Below, one piece after another: positions 57,843 to 64,000 of a DNA stretch of 64,000 nucleotides; within the stretch, counting starts at the first letter, position 1; every line of letters starts with the position of its first letter. This stretch comes from Sulfitobacter sp. F26204 (GTDB lineage: Bacteria; Pseudomonadota; Alphaproteobacteria; Rhodobacterales; Rhodobacteraceae), in the NCBI RefSeq assembly GCF_026410305.1, contig NZ_JAPMLQ010000003.1:453949-517948 (forward strand), read 5' to 3'. The position numbers and the translations under genes were made by a program. The notes under the pieces are model-generated. The model saw only the letters and a list, made by a program, of their open reading frames with translations, had not been told where the DNA came from and did not search any database.

Positions 57843-59705
57843 ATGCAATACCACCTCAACGGCTTTCGCTCGGGTGATCCCTGCGTTCATCCGGCAGTCG
57901 ACAAAAACGAGGCGGTCGATGTCCTGATCGTTGGCTGCGGGCCTGCGGGATTGACACTGGCGGCACAGCTTGCCGCTTTTCCTGAGATTTCCACCCGTAT
58001 CGTTGAGCGTAAATCTGGCCCGCTCCAAATCGGACAAGCGGACGGCATTGCCTGCCGTTCGATCGAGATGTTTCAGGCCTTTGGTTTTGCCGGAAAGGTT
58101 TTGAAAGAAGCCTATCACGTAAACGAAGTGGCCTTCTGGCGGCCGGATACACAGGGTGTTCTGCACCGCGCCGACCGCATTCAGGATGTGGAAGATGATC
58201 TCTCGGAAATGCCTCACGTCATTCTGAGCCAGGCTCGTATTCATGATTTTTATCTTGAGGTGATGCGCTCTTCCCCACACCGGATGGAACCGCTCTACAA
58301 CCGCGATTTGATGACCCTGACGACGCAGGAGCACGGAGATTTTCCTGTCACGGCAACCTTTAATACAGAAAAGGAGAACATTACCGAAACAATTCATGCC
58401 CGCTATGTCGTGGGCTGTGACGGGGCCCGCAGCAAGGTACGCCGCGCATTGGGCCACCAGTTGAAAGGCGCGGCAGCACGGCAACTTTGGGGGGTGATGG
58501 ACATCCTTGCGGTGACTGACTTTCCCGACATCCGACTGAAATGCGCCATTCAGTCAGCGGAACATGGGAGTATTCTGATCATCCCGCGAGAAGGCGGCTA
58601 TCTGGTGCGGATGTATATCGAACTGGACGCGCTGCACGGGGATGAACGTGCAGCAGACCGCAATGTCACGGCTCAGATGCTGATCAGCAAGGCCCGTGCC
58701 ATTCTTGCGCCCTTCACCCTCGATGTGAAAGACGTGGCCTGGTGGTCGGCCTATGAAATCGGGCAACGGCTTTGTGATGGCTTTGACGATGTACCAGAGA
58801 CAGAACGAACCCAGCGGGATCCGCGTATCTTTATCGCCGGTGATGCCTGTCACACCCATAGTCCCAAGGCCGGTCAGGGCATGAACGTGTCGATGGCCGA
58901 TACCTTCAATCTGGGGTGGAAGCTTGCAGCGGTATTGCGCGGGCAGGCCATCCCTGCCCTGCTGCACAGCTATTCATCCGAAAGACAGTCCAAGGCAAAA
59001 GAATTGATCGATTTTGATCGTGACATGGCCCGCCTGTTCAGTGCCCGCCCCAAGGATGCTGCCGAGGCCGAACAGTTCCAGCGCTATTTCAAGAAACACG
59101 GTCGCTATACAGCGGGGGTCGAGACCCGGTATGCTGCGTCGCTGATCACTGACAGCGCGGCGCATCAGACCCTCGCAAAGGGCTTCACAATTGGGATGCG
59201 GTTCCACTCTGCCCCGGTGATCCGGCTGGCGGATGGCAAACAGATGCAACTGGGCCATGTCATCGAGGCAGACGGCCGCTGGCGTCTGTTCGCTTTTGGC
59301 GACGCGCAAGACCAGGGCCAACAGGGGGGCGCAATTGCAAATCTTTGCGCCTATCTGTCGCAATCCCCCGACAGCCCGATTGTGCGCTACACGCCTGCCG
59401 GGCAAGACATCGACAGCGTTATCGACACGCGCGCCGTCCTGCAACAACCGCATCACAAGGTGTCATCAGAAATGCTGCCGTCTCTCTTGCTGCCCCAAAA
59501 GGGGAAGTTCGCATTGAAGGATTACGAAAAGGTATACTGCCCGGATTTCAGATCCAGTACCGATATTTTTGACTGCAGAGGCATCGACCGCAAACAAGGT
59601 GCCCTGGTGATCGTGCGCCCGGATCAATATGTAGCGGCGGTTCACCCGATCACCGATCCTGGTGCCACCACAAAATTTTTTGCACGCTTTATGGTGCAGC
59701 GGTAA
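57843..59705 (+). CDS. FAD-dependent 3-hydroxybenzoate 4-monooxygenase-like protein
   Basis: A 620-residue class A flavin monooxygenase of the phenol hydroxylase type: FAD loop LIVGCGPAGLTLAAQL, CDGARSKVRRALG, and the FIAGDACHTHSPKAGQGMNVSM block, plus the thioredoxin-like C-terminal domain (GALVIVRPDQYVAAV). The opening MQYHLNGFRSGDP and the length match MobA, which makes protocatechuate from 3-hydroxybenzoate. PcaHG (17.0-18.4 kb) would take that product. It ends the operon. Confidence 0.85.
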   Translation: MQYHLNGFRSGDPCVHPAVDKNEAVDVLIVGCGPAGLTLAAQLAAFPEISTRIVERKSGPLQIGQADGIACRSIEMFQAFGFAGKVLKEAYHVNEVAFWRPDTQGVLHRADRIQDVEDDLSEMPHVILSQARIHDFYLEVMRSSPHRMEPLYNRDLMTLTTQEHGDFPVTATFNTEKENITETIHARYVVGCDGARSKVRRALGHQLKGAAARQLWGVMDILAVTDFPDIRLKCAIQSAEHGSILIIPREGGYLVRMYIELDALHGDERAADRNVTAQMLISKARAILAPFTLDVKDVAWWSAYEIGQRLCDGFDDVPETERTQRDPRIFIAGDACHTHSPKAGQGMNVSMADTFNLGWKLAAVLRGQAIPALLHSYSSERQSKAKELIDFDRDMARLFSARPKDAAEAEQFQRYFKKHGRYTAGVETRYAASLITDSAAHQTLAKGFTIGMRFHSAPVIRLADGKQMQLGHVIEADGRWRLFAFGDAQDQGQQGGAIANLCAYLSQSPDSPIVRYTPAGQDIDSVIDTRAVLQQPHHKVSSEMLPSLLLPQKGKFALKDYEKVYCPDFRSSTDIFDCRGIDRKQGALVIVRPDQYVAAVHPITDPGATTKFFARFMVQR

Positions 59706-59844
59706 AAACGTCGGTAAAGCAACCTCATGCGGCGTCTAGCGCGGATCAGACAGCATCCCCGAAACCTGCAGACCCCACTCGAACACAACCAAGCAGATAA
59801 GAACAGACCGGTCCTTGCTGCGCGACATGTTGACCGGCAGAGAA

Positions 59845-59870
59845 AATGGCGGAGGGGGTGGGCCTCAAAT
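59845..59870 (-). other. tRNA-Ser 3'-end-like sequence at a compositional border
   Basis: Read on the minus strand, GAGGCCCACCCCCTCCGCCA plus its upstream bases resemble the T-arm/acceptor end, with CCA, of a tRNA-Ser, but no anticodon arm follows. Integrases often leave such tRNA 3' pieces as attachment sites. This is suggestive only. Confidence 0.3.
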
Positions 59871-59932
59871 CCAACCTTCTCCACCCTAAGCCATTGTTTT
59901 TACTCGGCGTTGGCGCCACCCTCGGCCGGCAG

Positions 59933-61603
59933 TCAAGTATGCTTCTTCTCGGCCTCTTCTTTCTGGCGCGCACGTTCTTCTGCCGCATCGATCCGTCGGC
60001 CGATCCCCTGTCCGACCTTAACAACCTGACGTCCCAAGAAGCGGCTCGGACGCGACGTAGCGACCTTGTAACCCATCTCAGCTAAGTCCACGGTCGCCTT
60101 CATGGTGCCGGTCACAGCGACGCCGATACCTTCCTCAATCGCCTCGGCCTTATCGACGCCTTCACGATGGCGATCGATAGCGTGATTGATGCCCCGGAGA
60201 GTGGCAAAGATGCCTAGACCGCTGAGGCCACCGATCACCGCGTCCATCGCCGTATCAGGGAAGTCGACAACTGATCCGCCCAGGGCGAGATCCGAGGCGC
60301 TGTTTAGGTCGGCATTCGTCATGCCGCCATCGATGGCGCCGGTCTCCACGGCGACTTCGCTTGTCGCGATGACCGGGATCTCAGGATCGACGCTTTCGAT
60401 GTAGCCTGCGCTGTCCGTCGCCTTCACTTGGAACTCCATCCCGTCAATCGTGATGTCGGTATCCGGAGTATTGAAGTGTTCGTGGAGCGTGCCGCCGGTG
60501 CTCTCTGTGACATGCGCCTCGAAAAGCGCGCCCTTTGTGAGAGACGCGAGGCCCGCAAGGCTCTCGGGCTCCATGGCAAGCGTTTGAAGCCAAATTTCGC
60601 TGTCGCTCATGCCATCGAAATTGCCATTGACTGAGCGCAGCGCGTCATAGACCTCGCCGGCTTGTGAGATGTCCTGCCAGGCGGAGACAGGAACCGACAG
60701 CGCCGACAGGATAAGCGCATCTCGTGCAATGGTGTCCCCGTCGAAGGTTTCCTGCCTTCTATCCGGAACGGCGCCAATGACGGTTTCCTCGATCCGCCGT
60801 AGCCTCTTGTCGATGCGCCCGGCCACGGCGTCTAGTTTTTCTTCAGCCTCCCGAATGGTCTTTGCATTACGCGACAGGAAAAGTTTGACGTCCCGCTCCA
60901 GATCGCGAATTTCTTTGTCCATCTTGTTGTAGTCAGGATAGTCATAGCTGAGCTGAGTCCACCAAGACTTGCCTTTTAGCATCTCGTCGACATCGGCTTC
61001 GAGCTGGACCCTTCGAACCTTGACCCGCGCAAGCCGCTGAATGGCTGCGTCGCGCGCGGCGAGGACAGGATGCGCCTTGCGTGACTGGGCAATCCTCGCT
61101 TTAGCCGTCTCCCGCATCTTGGCCACAGCTTCTGTTACTGCTTCGCGCCGGCGAATTTTCTCCAAGCGATTCCACTCGAGTTCTCTGAACCGTCGCGCTT
61201 CTTCCAATCTCGTCTCGATCGCCGGTATCCAGATCTCGACGAGCTGCCTCAGATGCGGAGCAAGCTTTGTCTCACGAAGATCCCTGATTCCGCGGTCGAT
61301 CGTGCTCGGATCTTCCTCGTCGCACAGGCTCTCGAGTTGCCTACGACGCGCCCTGTACTCTTCGCACTTGGTCCGGCTTTCCTGCGCCTTGCGACCTTTC
61401 AGCGCGCAAATGAAAAGCAAAAGGAGTGCGCCGATTACCCCGACAGCGAAGCCGGTCGTCTCCTTGCCTGCATAAAATGCCCAAGCTGTCAAAGCCGCAG
61501 CACCGAGAGCGAGTAGGATCGCATGTCGCCGATGGCGATCGGCAGACTCTTCAAATTCGCAATCGAGCTTGGCGTCTGTCGGTCTGATTGCGGTTCTATT
61601 CAA
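59933..61603 (-). CDS. Hypothetical coiled-coil membrane protein with possible PD-(D/E)XK-type domain
   Basis: A 556-residue protein. Two TM segments (~29-45, 50-68) are followed by a highly charged coiled coil (~75-275), and then a domain (350-420) with FEAHVTESTGG, PDTDITIDG and FQVKATDS; E362, D383 and Q392-x-K394 would make a PD-(D/E)XK-like centre with Gln for Glu. The C-terminal part is glycine-rich (AVIGGLSGLGIFATL) and ends in a Lys/Glu tail. I recognise no named family. Codon habits are more GC-rich than those of the neighbours to the left, as expected for transferred DNA. Confidence 0.7.
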   Translation of the reverse strand: MNRTAIRPTDAKLDCEFEESADRHRRHAILLALGAAALTAWAFYAGKETTGFAVGVIGALLLLFICALKGRKAQESRTKCEEYRARRRQLESLCDEEDPSTIDRGIRDLRETKLAPHLRQLVEIWIPAIETRLEEARRFRELEWNRLEKIRRREAVTEAVAKMRETAKARIAQSRKAHPVLAARDAAIQRLARVKVRRVQLEADVDEMLKGKSWWTQLSYDYPDYNKMDKEIRDLERDVKLFLSRNAKTIREAEEKLDAVAGRIDKRLRRIEETVIGAVPDRRQETFDGDTIARDALILSALSVPVSAWQDISQAGEVYDALRSVNGNFDGMSDSEIWLQTLAMEPESLAGLASLTKGALFEAHVTESTGGTLHEHFNTPDTDITIDGMEFQVKATDSAGYIESVDPEIPVIATSEVAVETGAIDGGMTNADLNSASDLALGGSVVDFPDTAMDAVIGGLSGLGIFATLRGINHAIDRHREGVDKAEAIEEGIGVAVTGTMKATVDLAEMGYKVATSRPSRFLGRQVVKVGQGIGRRIDAAEERARQKEEAEKKHT

Positions 61604-62097
61604 CCTGGTCCTGAACGCATCTTCGCCGTTTCTATATATGCTCGCTATAGCTATGCCCTCAATTTACCCAGCATGATTGAACTCCCACAGCTGAGATTTC
61701 AAAAGCAGCCCTCAGTTTGGCACCAGTGTTGCCGGAAGATGCCAGCAAAACAAGTGGATACCGATTCGGGGACCGCAGTCACGGAAAAGTCCTTCGCCAC
61801 GCACTTCGAGCCGCCAAACAATGTCATCGAGAGCCTGACTGCCTCGTTTTCCAGCGCTTGTGCCAGACTCCTCGAGCGGCTTTCGTTTAGGCTCTGACAG
61901 GTCAATGTCGCGCAAATCTCGGTGTTGCTTACAGGCAGCGAATATCCTCTGGAAGTCAGACCGCGGGAATTCTCGCCTCGTCCTTCAGCCAAAGCTCCTC
62001 GGAAACGTCAAAAAACTTCATTGCATCATGCACTTGCCCACGTCAGTGTCGGAGGAGCAGGCGTGCGCGCCTTATTCTCATCTTGTAGGCAGCACAA
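61604..62097. other. 494-base intergenic region in the island
   Basis: It should carry the divergent promoters of the membrane-protein and helicase genes (AT-rich segment TTTCTATATATGCTCGCTA near 61629-61648). A 74-codon frame at 61673-61897 has no ribosome site or recognisable product. Nothing else is supported. Confidence 0.5.
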
Positions 62098-63498
62098 ATG
62101 CAAATCGAACTCACACTGGAACAATCCAAAGCCGTCGAAGCAGTCCGACAGTTCCTCGAAGACGATGCCGCCGACGTTTTCATCCTCGCAGGAAGCGCCG
62201 GAACCGGCAAGACGACGATGATCGGGAAGCTCGTGGAGATCGTCGCGGATATGAAGCTCTCCTGCGCGCTAGCGGCGCCGACGGGGCGTGCGGCCCGGAT
62301 CTTGGGGGACAAGGTCGCGCAGGCCACTGGCTGGGAGGTCCAAGCCAAGACCATCCACAGCCTGATTTACGCGCTCGACAGGCTTGAGGTGAACGAGGAC
62401 GCCGAGGCACCGAACGACCCGGGTCTGCGATGGTTCTTCCCGCTCGCGGAGGACGAGCCGGCAATGTCGGTCCTCATTGTTGACGAGGCGTCCATGGTCG
62501 GCGACCGGGAAGTCCGTGGTGACGTGATCCGTTTCGGGTCTGGCCGTCTTCTCAAGGACCTCGTTACCTTCGCGCGGTCCCGGCGCAGAGAGGGCTCCGA
62601 CGATCGGCTCGTCAAGCTTCTCTTCGTGGGCGACCCAGCTCAGTTGCCTCCGGTCGGAGAGGAAGAATCGCCGGCCCTATCGCCGCAGCGACTCGAAGCC
62701 GAGTTCGGGCTGACGGTGTCCACCTTCCAGCTCGGAACGGTGATGCGCCAGCGCCAGGGCAGCGCAATCCTTGAGCGGGCCACCGAGATTCGGAAGGCGA
62801 TCGCCGCCGAAGTCTTCAACGCTTTCTCGTTGGAGCCGGATGGCGAGGAGATCGTCCGGATCGAGTCCGAGGTCGCATTCGACGTCCTCGAGCGGAGCGT
62901 GCGATCGCGCGGCTCGAGCGTGGCTGTTGTCCGGTCCAACGCCGCCGCGCTGGAGTACAATCGCGGCATCCGCGAGCGGCTCTGGGGCGACGCGTCGCGC
63001 CCTGTGCAGGTCGGCGATATCCTGTTAGTGAACCGCAACGCCCACTTGGTCTCCCTGCGCAACGGTGTTCTCGTCAAGGTGCTGGACGTGACGCCGGCAG
63101 CCGAGCGCGCCTCCGTGCCGGTCAAGGGCGCAGGGAGCGTCGAACTCTCCTTCCGGGACGCAACCGCCGCCTACAGGGAGGCCGACGGGACCGTCGTCAG
63201 ACTGCCGTTCAAGATACTCGAGAACCTTCTCGACTCTCCGGGGCGGGAATTGACGCCCCTCGAACAGCGGGCGCTCCTCGTCCACTTCCGCCAGCGGAAC
63301 CCGCAACTGAAGCCCAGGTCCAGAGAGTTCGCCAAGAATCTCAGAGCGGACCCGTACTTCAACGCAGTCCAGGTAAAGTTCGGCTATGCCATGACATGCC
63401 ACAAAGCGCAGGGGGGCGAGTGGGATGCCGTCAGCCCAGATCCGGCCAATACCGGTGACGGGAGCCAACCGATCATTTCGCGGCCATGCAGGCCGTAA
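62098..63498 (+). pseudogene. RecD-like ATP-dependent helicase, C-terminally truncated
   Basis: An SF1B helicase of the RecD/Dda-like group: Walker A AGSAGTGKTTM, SALAAPTGRAAR-type motif Ia, DEASMVG (motif II), LLFVGDPAQLPPVG (motif III), VMRQRQGSAI (IV) and YAMTCHKAQGGEWD (V). Right after GGEWDAV the normal continuation (VFVDF... and the arginine finger AYTAVTRA) is missing; residues from about 446 are the antisense of the next gene. The gene is therefore cut near 63432 and the product lacks motif VI, so it is most likely inactive. Confidence 0.85.
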
Positions 63499-63944
63499 GC
63501 GCCACGCACATCCGGCTTGCCAGTCTTCTCCGACAGCGCCTCGGGCTGGCCCTTGCACCACCCAAAGCACAGCCGCCCCGCCACAGTGATCGAGTCCACG
63601 AAGATCGTGTCGTAGCGGTCCAGTGCGGCCGGATCGCCGAAGCGGTCGCAGACGGCCTTGTAATGGGCCGGACTATAGGGCTGCTCGTCGCGCAGCGCCG
63701 GGTTGGGTCCGCCGATGAACACCGCGAAATCCCGGCATTCCGTCCAGGTCCGCGGCCGGATGCTGTCCCCCTCCCAGCCCTCGATGGCGAGATCGCCCGC
63801 TTCGAGATCCATGAACAGCGTGCGGTCAGGATCGAGGGTCCAGAGCAGCGAGGTTTTCCCAATACCGGATTTCCCGAAGATGCACCCCTTGATGCCGCGC
63901 GGCTCGGCCAACCGCTGGTCGGCGCTGATGATGGGGAGGCTCAC
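63384..63944 (-). pseudogene. Phage/plasmid-type P-loop ATPase (AAA_24-like), C-terminally truncated
   Basis: A 186-codon frame from GTG 63944 (overlapping the upstream stop as GTGA). It contains Walker A GKSGIGKTSLLW, LDPDRTLFMDLEAG and Walker B YDTIFVDSITV, as in ATP-binding proteins encoded by alphaproteobacterial prophages and plasmids. The normal segment after YGLHGREMIGWL is replaced by PSPVLAGSGLTASHS and antisense helicase sequence, so about one third of the protein is missing. It is cut at the same scar as the helicase. Confidence 0.8.
63432..63467. other. Recombination scar joining two broken genes tail to tail
   Basis: Helicase homology stops at about 63432 and ATPase homology (other strand) at about 63467. 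The 35 bases between match neither gene's expected continuation. Confidence 0.7.
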
Positions 63945-64000
63945 TGGTCGCCCCCCTGCGCGAGGATCTCGACCTTCAGCGTGCCGGGCCGGACGGTGCG
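63941..64000 (-). CDS. C-terminal fragment of a gene running off the window
   Basis: Twenty codons end in TGA at 63941-63943, overlapping the GTG start of the P-loop ATPase. The visible tail ends RPGTLKVEILAQGGDQ. Too little for a function; part of the same phage-type operon. Confidence 0.65.
   Translation of the reverse strand, partial: RTVRPGTLKVEILAQGGDQ

Noticed and set aside
61673..61897. 74-codon frame in the island spacer
   Set aside because: No ribosome site, no recognised product; only weak coding look.

Overview
The window reads as a chromosomal segment of a Roseobacter-group alphaproteobacterium (Rhodobacteraceae). The evidence is the gene set and order: accBC-aat-DUF2155-NDUFA12, FnrL upstream of a complete ccoNOQP-ccoGHIS set, choXWV choline uptake, pobA-pcaHG, Zur/znuABC, a PhoX phosphatase and a LOV histidine kinase. 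No species is assigned.

Layout. 0-10.2 kb: a branched-chain-type ABC ATPase, an acyl-CoA ligase, fatty-acid synthesis genes (accB, accC), aat, a complex I accessory subunit, a fused FkbM-methyltransferase/GT61 protein, RidA, clpX and clpP. 10.2-18.4 kb: a Tat-exported PhoX phosphatase behind a PHO-box-like site, a divergent zinc uptake locus (znuA / zur-znuC-znuB) around a perfect palindrome, then pobA-pcaH-pcaG, which turns 4-hydroxybenzoate into protocatechuate and opens its ring. 18.4-27.5 kb: one tightly packed minus-strand operon that joins tryptophan cleavage (kynA, kynU) to a CoA-dependent anthranilate route (2-aminobenzoate-CoA ligase, fused anthraniloyl-CoA monooxygenase/reductase, acyl-CoA dehydrogenase, enoyl-CoA hydratase, SDR, MarR regulator). 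28-33 kb: a sugar-acid fragment (dgoK, gluconolactonase), an aromatic amino acid decarboxylase, a sulfotransferase-like protein and tRNA-Thr(TGT).

33-40.4 kb is the least ordinary region. It has a blue-light LOV histidine kinase whose 5' end appears frameshifted, a secreted caspase-like protein with SH3 and YARHG-like segments, and a three-gene operon: a 215-aa partner, an 1111-aa protein with about ten ~50-residue repeats and a nuclease-toxin-like C-terminus, and a 157-aa protein in the position of an immunity gene. This is the best candidate for an undescribed system.

40.5-53.5 kb: choline transport, then the oxygen-response block. fnrL, a tandem universal stress protein, ccoNOQP and ccoGHIS follow each other, with two perfect FNR boxes in front of ccoN and ccoG. 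53.9-59.7 kb: a five-gene plus-strand operon for hydroxycinnamate/hydroxybenzoate breakdown (crotonase, MarR regulator, feruloyl-CoA synthase, amidohydrolase, 3-hydroxybenzoate 4-monooxygenase-like), probably feeding protocatechuate to pcaHG.

From about 59.8 kb the style of the DNA changes (richer in GC, different codon habits, genes of mobile-element type). A tRNA-Ser-3'-end-like sequence lies at the border. A coiled-coil membrane protein with a possible PD-(D/E)XK centre, a C-terminally cut helicase and a C-terminally cut phage-type ATPase follow. The last two meet tail to tail at a recombination scar near 63.43-63.47 kb. This looks like the edge of a decaying genomic island.
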